A stretch of DNA of 64,000 nucleotides, taken from NCBI RefSeq assembly GCF_024868665.1, contig NC_079913.1:8002879-8066878 (forward strand). The letters are read 5' to 3'. The notes below the pieces were generated by a model, which was not told the origin of the DNA, made no database searches, and worked only from the letters and a program-made list of their open reading frames with translations. Source of the DNA: Triplophysa rosa. Its lineage: Eukaryota; Chordata; Actinopteri; Cypriniformes; Nemacheilidae. The translations under genes were made by a program, and so were the position numbers. Below, one piece after another: positions 23,081-35,855 of the stretch (positions are counted from its first letter, which is position 1; each line of letters opens with the position of its first letter).

Positions 23081-26000
23081 GAGCATCACCTCTCTCAATA
23101 CAGCAGCAGGTACGACACTATCTGCGGGCATCGTATTCTTGACAAGCATTACAATGAGACAGAAGTAAGCGTGTGATTAAATGTGTGTGTGTGACCATGG
23201 TGATGGAACTGTAGATCGTCTTTGGTTTGGCACTAAAACAACCATCTGCTAAAGCTTTGTTTTTTAGACCCGAGACAACAACGAACCAGCTGTACGCGTC
23301 TGCGGACATGTGTGCCTGCGCACGCGTCTGCAACAAGAGCGAGGTGGAAAACAAGAAACGAAACAGACGAACACCTGTGAGCTGCCAACAAGATCCGCGG
23401 TTCGCGTCACCTCTCGGTAATGTATACTGTACATTAGGAGCGGGGTCACCGGAGGATTTCACCAGGCCTGTCGTTATGAGTTTCGCAGTCTCGGCGCTGC
23501 ATCCGGCTTTCTTTTCATTTTAACCTGGTTGTGGTTGATTTCACTCCAATATAATGGGGAACAAAGCAAATTTAACCTTGAAGAATAAACAGCGTGAGTT
23601 TGAATGTGGGCCGATCTTAAAGAGGCTATTAAGCATGATGGATGGAGCTTTAATCTGCGAGCAAAAATAATCGTCTTGTTGTTTCATCTTCCGTCTTCAT
23701 TATATCCAAAACTCTGCGAGGACAAAATGACAGAGAGGTGAAGTAAAGCAAGGAGAAGTTCTCCTTTTACTGTTCCAACACAATACTGGGCCTGTTTTTA
23801 GTGAATAATGCCATTATTATTGTTAAAAATAATGTATGCGTGTGTCCTGCTTGCATTAGTCTTTCAAACACAGTGAATAATTATTGAAAGAAGGTGAACT
23901 CAGAAAATGTTTTATTCAAAAGATAGGCGAAAGGACAAACTGATTTCAATCTATTCACTATCAAAGGACTCTTATGGGAGCTAAATAATATTTTTTGAGC
24001 AGTATATAACTCCAGGGCTCTTAAAGTTCATACCTCCTTCACAATGGCTCTGTTTACACATTTCTTTGAGAGACTCCAGAAGGTCATTCAGCACATTGGG
24101 CATCATTTCTAAAGCCTGTGTTTGAATAGTGTGACTTTCACAGAGTTGCTAATGGAAAAGTTTGAGCAACATTGAGTGACACCCAGCGTTTGTTGCTTCG
24201 CTTCTCTGGATATTTCAGACGGCGTACAATAGAAAGAGGCAGGTCGGCTCAAGTCCCTACTCGGTGTCTGCCATCAGAGGACAATGAGGGTCACGTGAGG
24301 GCAGAATCGAGTCTGGCCGGGCGGAGGAAACGGCACCTGATGGGGTAAAGAGTCGACTCGATGAAAGAAACGGAGAAAAAGCACAAAGTCCACGTTTGAT
24401 GTATGAACTCAGATGTGATGGTAAGACTCAAGATTCTTTTCTATAGCACTGATGGAGGTAAATGAAAGTTCACCACTTAGTAATGTCTTGTCAGGTGGGT
24501 TATTTTGATGCTTGCTTCAACACACAGAAGAGTAAGTTCTACAGATCGGCATTTGTATGCATGTTTAAAGCAACTGTTACAGGTAAATGAGTTTACATTG
24601 TTAATGCAAAATATTTGAGAAAAATGCAATAATAATGAAAGAGAATTAACTGGAACGGAAGTGGTCTCTATATTATAAGTTTTAGGAGCTCAGAGAAAAA
24701 TATAAAGTAAGAGAATATAGTAAAAAAACACTCCCTATTAATGTGAATATAGCCCTGATTAAAAGCCAGATTTATGTCGGAAAGCTGGAAAAAATAGACA
24801 TTTTGGTGGGATTTGACAGCCCCCTTTTGTCAGCGGAGGTGGGTTGCACCCCCAGAATTGCACATGAATGGGTGTCTGAAAACTGCCCCATTACATTCAA
24901 AGAGCACAGTCAACTCAGCGAGAGAGAGAGAGCACAGCAAAAATGTAAGCACTGGATTGATAATGATAACTGTGTCGAAGTCCAGATGGGAGAATGAAGT
25001 AGGCAACTAGAGGTAAAGAGACCGAAAGAGAGAAAAAAAGAGATGAATGCATCTCCTGTTCTTGACGAAGCGTCTCAAGTATAAACAGGAAATGCAGCTG
25101 CGCTCGGACCACTCCCCTCCTTCCCCCCTCCCGCTTGTCCCAAAATACCCCACATTCCAAACAAGCTTCCATCATCTCTTTCTCCATCCAACCAAACGTA
25201 TTTCAACACGTAACAATAAAAACGAAAAGCAAAGTTCTTCGAAACGCTTTAGCTTTTACTGCACATTCCCCAGTGCTCATTCTTCCCATTGTTATGTGGT
25301 CTGATAGTTAGAAATCTAGACACGCAGTTGCTTTATTTGCCTAATCCCTCTTTCTCGAGGCACGGATGGGAGAATAGTGGCTTTGTGGCCGCAGACAGTG
25401 TGGCAAAAGAACTATACAGTACCAAATTGAGGTCACCTAGAGACAATGGCTGCCCTTCAGCGTGTATTCACAGACGTCTCACAACTCTATCAAACGTGTC
25501 TCTCCTCGCAAAAAGCTTTCGTCTTTCCATCTTACGTGCCAACAATAGAAGCAGGACTCCTGAACGCTCCCACCTACTCCCCGCCAATGGGCTTTGTCTT
25601 TCTCTCCTTCTGTTCCAACCTGACAGGGTGCTTAGAGTTCTGCTAAAGGGCATGGGATCAAAATCCATGTGGGAAGGAAGCGTTTTTAGGGTTTTTCGTT
25701 TTTTAACTGTTTAGGGATGTAAAACTGTTACAAAACATTAGAACCGGATAAATGATACAAATATGAAATTATAATCAACAAAGGCAAGTCAGGTTACTTG
25801 GCGGCCATATTTGTTTGCTTCCAGTCACACAAGTACAACTCCTGAATGGTTGAAAAGACAACAATGACACCATCATTTTTTTCGCTCAAATCACCAATCT
25901 GATCTAATTCTGTTAGGGTCTTATTTTTCTTGTGTTGCATCTTAATTTACCTGTGCAGACAAGACTAGAAAGCCTTCTGGGTTAAAGACTGACATCAAAC

Positions 26001-26100
26001 CAATCGTCTTTTCCCTGGGAATTCAACCCATCCCGATTGCGCCCCGTACATGACTTCTTTCTGCACCTGATGATAATCTGTTCTGATGGAGTGCTGCTCT
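23081..26100. other. Unique non-coding sequence
   Basis: No gene is supported. CpG-rich sequence at 23270-23500 opens overlapping frames on both strands. 24180-24380 (GGCGTACAATAGAAAGAGG, CAGAGGACAATGAGGGTCAC) looks like a regulatory block by composition. 25090-25140 is a C/T tract. None of the frames (up to 141 codons at 25289-25714) shows a domain. Confidence 0.45.
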
Positions 26101-26340
26101 TCATTTGGAGCATATTAGCTGCCCTCTTGGACACAAGGTCCAAACAAAACATGCATATGCATGCAGCTGGACCAATAGAGGGATTATGTCCATGAATATA
26201 TTAGGGCCGGGGCAGCCATTCTGCATACCAATGCGCGCCCCATGTCAAACTGTCTTGGCTTTGCATGAATGTCTACATCTGGACAGGCACATCATGTGAT
26301 CTCATTATAGTTCTAATTAGATCACGTATGTAACAGGAAG
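26100..26340. promoter_or_regulatory. Candidate enhancer with a perfect POU 'MORE' palindrome
   Basis: ATGCATATGCAT at 26151-26162 is an exact match to the MORE palindrome bound by POU-factor dimers, and it is followed by GCAGCTGG, an E-box. Nearby are TTTGCATGAATG and GTTCTAATTAGATCACG (homeodomain core). The block is free of repeats. Function is inferred from motifs only. Confidence 0.4.
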
Positions 26341-27039
26341 CCTGATTATTTGTTGCCTATTTACCCACAGTCTTTTCGTACTGTAGAAATTCACTTTCAA
26401 GGTCTGAACCAAGGGAGTAGAAATGCAACTAATGTAGAAAGAAAAACAGACAATGATTTGTGAGCTTTACAGGTAGTGCAGGTGGCTGTATTTTATAGCA
26501 CAATATACATTAGGTCAGAGGAAAAAAGAGAAATATTCATTTTTCTTTATAATAAATATTTAATGTAGAAAATATTTGGAGTAAAGATTTATGATATATA
26601 TATATTTATGATATAGGAAGTTGGGCACATAAGAGCATTTTTAAAAGGGTCCTTAAAAAAATAGGCAACAGCCTTTGCGCTACATCACAGATAATGAATT
26701 ATACTTAATTTGATAATTTATTATTTTAGAATAATAGAATTTAATTTTATTTATAGAATTTTCTTCCTTTGTATATGAATTTGATGTGAATTGAGCTTTT
26801 TCAGTATGTGCACATCCTAAATTAAACATATATAATATTTATATATACAGTATATTAAATATATCCTTGAACTCTAATTGTATACGTCTGCGCAAAGTTA
26901 GCTTTGCAATGATCCTTTTTACGACCTCATCCATCGCATCGAGAAGAAAAAAAATACACCCAAAGACCTGTTAGTCAGCATGACAGCATCCATCACACCA
27001 CATCAAGTTGAAATGCAATCCCATGATGCACTGGGCCAT
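26341..27039. other. AT-rich spacer
   Basis: Low-complexity A/T sequence (ATATATATATATTTATGATA near 26596, and 26700-26870). No gene. Confidence 0.6.
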
Positions 27040-27450
27040 GTGCTTACCAGGCAGAGCAGCCTCCATCTCATAGGTGAGCTGACCCCGCTGCGGTGAGATG
27101 AATGGGGGGCGTGTTGGTCCTCCTCTGTGGAGCTGAACTGTGCTGCTACGCTAATAGAGATCTAAGCTCAGGACACACAGGTGATTACCTACACTCTCAG
27201 AGGTCACGGCGGGGTCGTGAGCATAGCGGCTCGCCGCTGTCAGACAGACCGGCCGGGCGGCTTTGTAATTACCCATGAGGCTACGGCAGTGGCGGAGACG
27301 CCGCATTGAGGGATGCTGAAAGCTGCATCCAGCGACCTTTCTGATTGGGGTTAACAAGGGCCTGATTTGCATAAAGGGAGTGGTTTGATTAGGAGTTTGG
27401 TGTGCATGCTCAGATTCTTGGAAACAAGAGGGCGTCAGTGAAGTGAAGCT
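27040..27450. promoter_or_regulatory. Candidate conserved non-coding element
   Basis: This is a GC-balanced, repeat-free block with GTAATTACCCATGAGGCTAC, GCTACGCTAATAGAGATC, CTGATTTGCATAAAGG (octamer-like ATTTGCAT) and GGCTCGCCGCTGTCAG. The composition suggests an enhancer. No exon signals are convincing. Confidence 0.35.
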
Positions 27451-28495
27451 TGTCGGTGTGGTTTTGTGAAGGTTTTAATGACTTATCTGGCCAACCGATA
27501 CACGGTTGCTTTGTGGTTGGCAATTGTGCCAAGTCGAACCAGCCAACCCTGATCTCCATATCCAGCTCCCTCCTTCAATATATACGTACATTCTATGACC
27601 AAAAATATGACGCCAGAACATACTTCAGGAGCATAAATGTTTTATCTCAGCCATCTACGTACAGAAAAAGGACGGTCGCAGTTGCTCTGAGTGCTTACGA
27701 GAGCTCAACCTGTTATCTGAGAGTGAATAAAGTCACCGAGAGTCAAAGACAATGGAGCCATCAGCTAACACGCTGTGACAGCACACCCTTCAGAAGAGTT
27801 AATAGACTCCGACCTAGTGTTTTAAAGTGTGTGAGACTGAGACCGAGAGCGAGAGAGACTGTCACGAAAACAGACATCGTATAGACTGACACCTGCATTT
27901 CATCACTGCGCAACCTCAAGCGCACACACACACTCATTCATTATTTACCCTGGTGACCACTAGGATGGCATTCCCCTGACGGTCCCCAAACACAGGGATG
28001 GGAGGATTAAACATTTAACAGTGCATGACAAAATGGAACAAGAATGAATAAATAAACTAGATGATAAAGCACCGTCAGCAAGCGCCGGGCACATACACCT
28101 ATCGACGCCGCCAAAACACAAGCATTGCTCTTAGCTTCAAAACTACATGGAACTTGCAGAAACAAAAGCTGCGAAATAAACAGATGCTCTCAATTGTGTG
28201 TGCGATCATTGTTTAACTATGAGAATCGGTTGCGTGGTCAAGTTTACTATATAAGAATACTAAATGGCAGATGACCTTGGAAGAGGAAGACCTGCTAGCG
28301 ATTCATGTTGATGACATCAGACAGGACAACAGGACCCCCTACCGGCTAGGACCTCCCTAAGCCTTCCACCAATCACATGACGCCCTGGAGGAGACCAATT
28401 TGGCTGATCCTGGGCTTATTTACCTTCAGAAGTATGTTATGAGACAAAAACAGTACTAAAGGAGGCCTAAATGCGCCATAAGCAAGCGTTTATTG
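27451..28495. other. Unique non-coding sequence
   Basis: A plus-strand frame of 144 codons (27450-27884) is the longest here. Its product is rich in S/R/T with no domain, and there is no splice context that would support it. I see nothing else. Confidence 0.45.
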
Positions 28496-28834
28496 CAGTA
28501 GTTCTCAACGGGTGGGCCGGGACCCAAAAATTGGTTGCAGGTTGGTTCTCCGAGGGTCACAGTGGGAGAAAATAATGCTAAATGCTATGTCATTCAAACC
28601 CTGTATGACTTTTTCTTCTGTGGAACACACATTTTTCTTTTGTGTTCTGCAAAAGAAAGAAAACCATAGAGGTATGGAATGACATGAGGGTGAGTAAATA
28701 ATGATAGAATTTAAAGTTTTGGTCTCTTTAAGGATGCTTTTGTTACCATTGTACATATTAGGCATGGTCTTGGGTTGCCACCTGATGCCCAATGATAAAT
28801 CGGGTCGTGTAGCAAAACCAGTTGGGCAAAACTG
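28496..28834. mobile_element. hAT-type MITE with a family A fragment nested inside
   Basis: The left end CAGTAGTTCTCAACGGGTGG then GCCGGGACCCAAAAATTGG, and the right end ATAAATCGGGTCGTGTAGCA then AAACCAGTTGGGCAAAACTG, are the decayed inverted ends of a hAT element. The flanks GTTTATTG and TTTTATGG match at 6 of 8 bases, a worn duplication. Inside, about 28590-28735 carries family A sequence (TGTCATTCAAACCCTGTATG, AATGACATGAGGGTGAGTAA). Confidence 0.75.
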
Positions 28835-29094
28835 TTTTATGGCATCCAGCAAGCACGTGTTTTTGCTCAATTACATGCGTAGATGTCCGTAAGTTTGGGT
28901 GGGCATACATGATACCGCATACCATACTAACACACCGCCTATGTACGCATTGAGTGTTGATGTATGTTTGTACGTAGGTGTGTGGGGGTGCGTGTTTGTG
29001 GGTGTATGTAATTGCGCGTCTTTGTGTTCACGTGTGTGTGCACGCGTCTTTACTTGTGTCTGTCCCCCTTATCTATTCCCCTCTTCTTCATTTC
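28835..29094 (+). repeat. GT-rich degenerate tract
   Basis: This is a GT/GC-rich alternating sequence (GTGTGGGGGTGCGTGTTTGTG and similar, 28975-29050). No gene. Confidence 0.6.
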
Positions 29095-29490
29095 ATTGGC
29101 AGACTAGCCGAGCTCAAACTGTTCAGCTGCGACTGGTCCAAGGCCAGTAATTACAGCTTGTCAGAAAGAATTAATTTTCTCATTTCTCATAAAGATGTGT
29201 AAAAATTACCATGTTATTATACACCGACACTCTCCAGAGGCACACACCAAATTTAATTTAGAATTCTTCCCGCACATTAAATTAAATCCATAAATAAGAG
29301 TTTAGGCATTGGTAGGGAAGCATATGTTCGTTAGGCCAAGCAGGCTGCTCGGGCCCGCGCTAATGTCTATTGTAATGTTTTAATAGCGTGTGCCTTCTAA
29401 GCACCAATAAATTTATATGATCACAACAGGCGATGTCGAGCGCACGGCCAATTAGGTTCTGCTGCTGTTGGCCTTAGGAGGAAGTACAGG
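29095..29490. promoter_or_regulatory. Strong candidate conserved non-coding element
   Basis: This is the most enhancer-like block by eye. It is repeat-free, with CCAGTAATTACAGCTTGTCA, AAGAATTAATTTTCTCATTT, AATTTAATTTAGAATTC, GCACATTAAATTAAATCC, TGTAATGTTTTAATAGCG, CCAATAAATTTATATGATCA and GGCCAATTAGGTTCTGC. Many TAATTA/ATTA homeodomain cores lie in 400 bp, a pattern known from developmental enhancers. It has no coding frame. Alignment with other fish or tetrapods would settle it. Confidence 0.45.
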
Positions 29491-30242
29491 TGGGAATACA
29501 TGAAGAGGGGAGAAACACACAAACAAGTAAGGGAAAAAGAAAACTTCCTGATCCCTGTCTGGAAAAAATATGACTGTATGAGCTTTGGCTTAGCAATTAG
29601 CCCTGGTGCTCAAGTGGGCAACGCAAGTTTGAATTGAGCTTGCAACACTTTATATCACTTTTGGTCCTCTATGAAGTATATTTTAAAAACATTTTAGATA
29701 TAAAAAATTGGACAATATAAATATTAAATAATCTATATTGAATAATGCAAATTAATCCATACTGTATATTGTGCATATATCCTCCTATAAATTATCTTAA
29801 GTTTTTGCATTAGGATGTTTTCAAATGATTATTTTACTGTGATGTGTAGAGCACAAGAATCATATCATAAAAAAATCACAGTAAACTCATATATTCTTGT
29901 TAGTATATACGAGGACTGTGACATGTTTGGTGTCATTCAGTAAAATAATATGTCCTCTATACAGAGAACATTAATGAATAGCTCAATCCCTGGAGAACAT
30001 GGGCTGTCACACATGAAATTAATACAGGATCATTGTCGACCCTAAATGAAAGCCATCCAGATTTGAACTGTCTCATGTTTCACACTGTTTATACTTAATA
30101 CTGGCTTTGTAATTAATTTAGGGTTGCCAGGTTTGAAGATTTTGTACTGTACACTTTCAAACCCTGGGTAAATGTTTGTATTTGCAAATTGGACCATGTG
30201 CATGATGTAACTTTACATAACTGTATCGGACACAGAGAAATA
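29491..30242. other. AT-rich spacer
   Basis: Low-complexity A/T sequence. Nothing recognised. Confidence 0.6.
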
Positions 30243-30512
30243 AAATGCAAAATAAAATAACCACGTTGTCATCATTTATTCACCATCATGTCATTCAAAA
30301 CCTGTATAGGACACTTTCTTCGGTGAAATACAAAAGAGGATATTTTGAGAAATGTCTCTGTGGTTTTGTGTCATACAATAGAAGTCAATGGGGTCCAGTG
30401 TTGTTCAAAATATCTTCTTTTGTGTCCTGCAGAAGAAAGTCAAACAGGTTCGGAATTACACAAAGGTGAGTAAATGATAAAATAATTATTCTTGGGTGAA
30501 CTATCCCTTTAA
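30243..30512. mobile_element. Family A foldback MITE, left end eroded
   Basis: The left arm starts at GTTGTCATCATTTATTCACC. The right arm ends TTCTTGGGTGAACTATCCC followed by TTTAA, a near-perfect family terminus. The plus frame here is an artefact. Confidence 0.9.
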
Positions 30513-33500
30513 GTCGTAATAAATAAATACAAAGAATGAAATCATTTATCACAGCCTAACACTTTTAATTGTCTTTCCTTAAGATACTGAAACAAAACAC
30601 CCAAACATGCTAAAGTTTCTGCAACTGTACGAAGTGCATCAATATTTAATAAGGCAAATATTAGTGCACTTTATAATATTTGTCTGGTTGCTAAACAACT
30701 CGCTGTTACTTTCATTTTTTGCACTGTATACCTTTGGCCCAAATATTCAGACTTCGCCCTGTGGGGAAAACAGTGCGAACCCTCCTAAAAACCTCTTTTA
30801 AAATACAGGTTTGAAACGTTGCCTTACTCAAGTTTAAACGTGGCTGAATTGGGATTTAACATCAGTGTGGTTTTGAAATCGGTCTCATTGTTTTATTTAG
30901 ACAGCTACTCTGTCTATAACTGGTATTAAGAGTCAAACTAGCACTATTTAAGTTTGCAGTTTGTTTCAACAAACCATGATGCAAAGTCCAACAGTGCCGT
31001 TATTTCTAGATCAGAGCACATTACGTCAACATCTCAGTATCACTCATCTACAAACAAAACACAAGATCAATCACTCAACTATCTATGGTGCAGATAAAAG
31101 GCAAATTCCACACTAATAAATGTGTTCATGGCCTGCCAAAACCCCATGTGCTTTACATGGATGCCCACAGAGAGAAGTACAGGGAGGCAGGAAGCAGATA
31201 CAGACAGAAAGACGGTTGGTTGGAGATAAAGGCGCAGGAATTGTGGATCTTGCAGTGAGGGGGCACAGGACGGTGGTCTCCCACTGCAGTGGGTAGCCGT
31301 ACGCAGACTCGTGCGCAGTGCCACAGTCAGAAAGACAGAAATAGACCAAACTCTCACATACCGCCAACTGTGTCTCATAGGCTCCATGAAACATGACTAC
31401 AAGCTGCGAGAGACAGTCCTTTCTGACACGTTGGAGCCCGTCTGTGATGCGTTTCCACACACACTCAAGACATGTATGGCACACATGCATGGTAAAGATG
31501 GCCACCAACAGCTCCGTCCACCCACAAACACAGATGATCAGACAAACAACCCTCTCCAAGATGTTATCCCAATGCATGCACACACACAAACAGCCCTCTG
31601 AAGGTTCTAATGGAGTTGTTTAGGTGTAGCGTGTACACGGGGGTCGTGGAGCATATGGTGGTCTATGTGTATTACATCATGCAGAGCTTTCAGCAATCCC
31701 TCCGAAATGTATTTGGATGGCTGAGACGGACTTCAAATATATGAAATTGAACTCATTATCAGATAATCAAACTATGTGGAATCTGCAAATATGATGCAAT
31801 TCTCCAAGCTAACTTATCTTAGCAACTTCGGGAGCAACAAGTTCTTTACACCCACTTGTTTTGATCCTCATACAGTAAGTGGATGTTCAAGGCTACGTCC
31901 GCATCATCCTGAATTATATTAACAACACATTTTGAGGAATAGATCAATTTGATAATAAGAATATGAAAATGTTTAAGAAATGGTCATTAAAGTACTGATC
32001 AACCTGAAGGAAGAATGTGGACTCTTGAATGTCTATGGTTGTTAATAAAGAGTTTGGCATTCAAATTACTTTCTTACATTAACCGAAAATCATTGGTTAA
32101 AGAGGCAATTAAGCTGCATTATGGATAAATAATAATATATGTAATAACGAGATGCAATAAAACAAACGAATGCCTTTGAAAGTTTGTGAGGGCCTTTTGA
32201 AGATATCTGCATTACGTACGTACCAGTCAGTTTTCACTGAAGTTTTCACTACTGGCTAGTGAAAGGCTTCTGTCCTTGCGTCTGCTTCAACCTATACGAA
32301 ACAAAAAAGAACAAACTAAATTAGAATATACACTCGAGCTCTCCGAACTAATCGATTGAACAAGTGCTTCACCGCTTGAAGAGGTTGTGTGCTGGTCAAA
32401 TGAATAAACTTTGTTCTCCTGAAGTGTTTGTTACCTTGAAACTATAATTCTTCCAAGTTTTCATTTTAGGGGCACCAGGAGAACTCCTGAATCTCAGTTT
32501 GGACATTGTGTAGACGTTCCTGTCCATAAACAACTTAAAACACTCTTAATCCCCTTCACAGAACTTGCCATTGCATTTGTAAATTATATGGTACTTAAAA
32601 TGTCACGTCCAGAGTTTATGAGTGTAAGCACGCGGAATGAAGAGGATTCTCAAAACTTTATCAAAGCCTTTGGCAAGCTTTCATTCTCCTCAGCATACCC
32701 AGCGCTAAGTCTTACATCATCCTTCTTAGAACTGGATTGGTAAACTATGTCATTTGCGAGTAGTTTCGGGAGATTTAGACCACTGTCCCTCGCTTAAACA
32801 TCAAACCCGATGAGATTTAGAGGACGTGCTTGTATATGTCTTCTCGGGAACAATGCAGGGACGTGTGCTGGAGACGCGCGGTTGTGTAGTCTGAGAACAT
32901 TGGGATCTTTCATTACATGCACTGAGATTCATTGTAAGTTTGTAATCTCGCACGCTGCCGTGTATAATCCGCAGAGAAAACTTGGATGTCATCGTTTGCC
33001 CGCAACGGGAAGCTTTCTGAAACACGTTTGAACTTCTTAACCTCAAATGAACACGGCATTCAGTTTTGGCTCGGTCACGTAACCAAGATTGGTGTGAATG
33101 GGGGTAACTGGTTCGCTCATCTCAGTGTAAGATGTGTCGGACCACCACCGGTGCTTATTCTGGGGGTGCATTTTCACTCACAGAACCGGTGGAGATGCTT
33201 GTACAGATGAATTCAGGCTTTGTGTATAATAGGACAATAGAAAGAAGAGTTCAAAACGATTGTCAAATTTGAATTGAGACGAAACAGATTGATAGAAAAC
33301 GTTTAATAAGTTGAAACGAACACCCAAATTTCAAACCCCAAATTTATGAAAATAAGACTATTGGTAGGTTTTGGAACGGACACATAAAAACTGTGTATTT
33401 GTTAGATTTGTGTTTTTTTAACACATCGCTATGCTCAGAGTCTACAGGTAAAAGGTTATAGGTTTGTTTATTTTTAAGTCAAAGCATCCATGTGTGTGTG

Positions 33501-35524
33501 TCAGAACAGGGTCTTATTTACTCCCGTCAACCCATAAAGCCAGCCTGAGTGCCATGCTGATTGAAATCCTCTTTTGTGTGCGCTAGTCTTCAGTGATGTG
33601 GCTTTTCTCTCCACCTCATCTCATGATGGAAGCCTATACTGTTAATCTGAGAATGGACCCTGAAAAGACAAAATGAGTTCTGGGGCTGAATGCACTCTTT
33701 ACCTCCTCTGTCTTGAGCCTATTCAGTCGTGGGGCGTCAGAGCTGGCGACTAACACCTCCACAACAATGCGCGGCCCGACCAATGCAAACCTTCCGTGGA
33801 CAAACCACTCAGTCTCTAGAAGACTTGTTTTTCCCACATTATCTTCTTCGCAGAAAAACCTTAATGTCTGCCATTATAGCCCCTCGAAATATGGCAGATA
33901 TGTAAACACATAATGAGTGAGCGTTTAAAGGGGCGGCGAAATGGATACGTGGGGAAGATATGTTGGGTTTTTATAAGGGAAAGCACAGTTAAAATAACAA
34001 TTAGGTCATCTTTCGTTAGAATTATAGAGAAGTAATAACCGCTACCTATCAGACGGTAAAAATGACAAGATCATTCCATCGTAGATATGAGGTCGTATGC
34101 AGTATATAGTGGGCACGGTGAAGCATGAATAATCTACGGCATTCAGCAATCATTACCTAAATTCACATGGGGCTCAAAGGGCACTTATGTTGAACTGAAA
34201 ACTCGGAACTAAAAGATTGCAGGTCGAAATGGTCTGTAGTATCACAGGTTTTATTGAAGTATCTTGCATGTGCCAATAGCTTTGCTTTTTTGAGCACTCT
34301 TTTATTTGGGGCGAAAATGCTTCTAGTCATAGAATTGCAAGAATGCATAAATTGCAGCAAAAGTACAACATTGTTTTGGAAATTAGAGGCTTGGTGCTTA
34401 TACAGACAGTGTGGGTTTGAGTCAAGCCTGCATCATTTCCTGATTTTCCTGTCAATAAACATGGCAATAAGGGAAGTCACACAAGTAGATCGATATCTTC
34501 AAACAATTTTAACCTTCCTTATTAGAAAACAAACAGAATTTGCAGTAAGAGAGGAAATAATTTATTTGAAATAGGTTTTGTAGGATACCAAACACACAAC
34601 CAATTATAAAAAATGACTGGAAACGTTGACCAACCTAAAAGATGGGCATATCGATGGACTCCATTGGAGCAAGAATAAGAATAACATCTCATTGTTGTTC
34701 GGGGGGAATTCCCCTCTGAGGCAAGATAAGTCGGGTCCTTTGTTCTCTGATCTCTGTGACAGAACACTTATATAATGCAGTCATAGAAAATGGGGATATG
34801 TCAGGCCACAAAGCAAATCTGGTCTTGTGGCCTGTTTAGCAAAGGATGGATGAAAAATAGGAAGAGAGGGGGAAATCATAGGACTGCCGACTTATAAGGT
34901 CCAAAAACTCTGTGTGAAACTGAGCATCGTGGTCTTTGCACAAGGTTGAAGAGACATATAAAAAGTCAGATAGGGAAGATGAAGAAAGGAGGTGAGTGTA
35001 AGAATGGTTAAGAATGCAAGATTGATTATAATGTGAATCACTCTGAATAAATGTGTTCATGCATTTGTCAGATGCTTTTATCGACTTGACAGTGCATTCA
35101 AGGTATACATTTTATCAGAATGTGTGTTCATGTATACAGTACATTAAGCCACTGTAAGTTTTTATTGCTGCATACTCTACTGTACATGTTTAATACATTA
35201 TTACTAATCTAAAACACATTTTAATTATGTCTGATTTTAGGCTCTCTTTTCTATCATTTTCATAAAGGTTTTTCACTTTGTGTATAACTCTGGGTTATTG
35301 TGGTGTCAAAGGAATACATTATAAAAATACTAAACAATACTTGGATCATTAAAAATTCATGCACTTTGAACAGTTGCAAACGGTTTTTACTACAGTGTGT
35401 GTGCGTTTTACAAATGAACAATGTAAAATCTTAAACCCTTAATTATGTTAAAGCATGATTAAAATGATGCTGAAATGCAGAGTTGTAGCAGAATGTTGCT
35501 GGTAATATTTTTGAACATCATATG
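30513..35524. other. Long unique stretch without a supported gene
   Basis: This is the longest repeat-poor part of the window. 31113-31589 on the minus strand has a 158-codon frame with splice-like signals inside (see findings). 32800-33220 contains CpG-bearing sequence with frames on both strands. 33460-33920 looks regulatory by composition. About 35058-35135 is a fragment of a teleost repeat (listed separately). Confidence 0.45.
35058..35135. repeat. Fragment of the teleost 'GCTTTTATCCAAAGCGACTTAC' repeat
   Basis: GCATTTGTCAGATGCTTTTA, CTTGACAGTGCATTCAAGG and TATACATTTTATCAGAATGT follow the order of a very common teleost interspersed repeat. Related fragments lie at 45184-45230 and 62370-62470. 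I do not know its class with certainty. Confidence 0.65.
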
Positions 35525-35855
35525 AAAAGGGATAGTTCACCCAAAAATGAAAATTCTGTCATCATTTAATCACCCTTTTGCCAATTCAAACCTAAATGAC
35601 TTTCTTTTTTATGCAGAACACAAAAGATATTTTTAAGAATGTTGGTAACTGAACAACGGTGGTACCCATTGACTTGCTTTGGTTTCGTGTCCATACAATA
35701 GAAGTCAATGGGTACCGCCATTGTTCGGTTACAGACAGTCATCAAAATATCTTCTTTTTTGTTCTGCAGAAGTTAGAAAGTCATACAGGCTTGAAATGAC
35801 AAGAGTTTGAGTGAATGATGACAGAATTTTCATTTTTGGGTAAACTATAACTTTA
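35525..35855. mobile_element. Family A foldback MITE, nearly full length
   Basis: The ends are AAAAGGGATAGTTCACCC and GGGTAAACTATAACTTTAA. The arms pair through AAATTCTGTCATCATTTAAT against ATGATGACAGAATTTTCATT, through AACACAAAAGATAT against ATATCTTCTTTTTTGTTCTG, and through GGTACCCATTGACTT against AAGTCAATGGGTACC. It is a good model of the full 330-bp hairpin. Confidence 0.95.

Noticed and set aside
25289..25714. 141-codon plus frame
   Set aside because: There is no recognisable domain, other frames overlap it on both strands, and there is no splice or start context better than chance.
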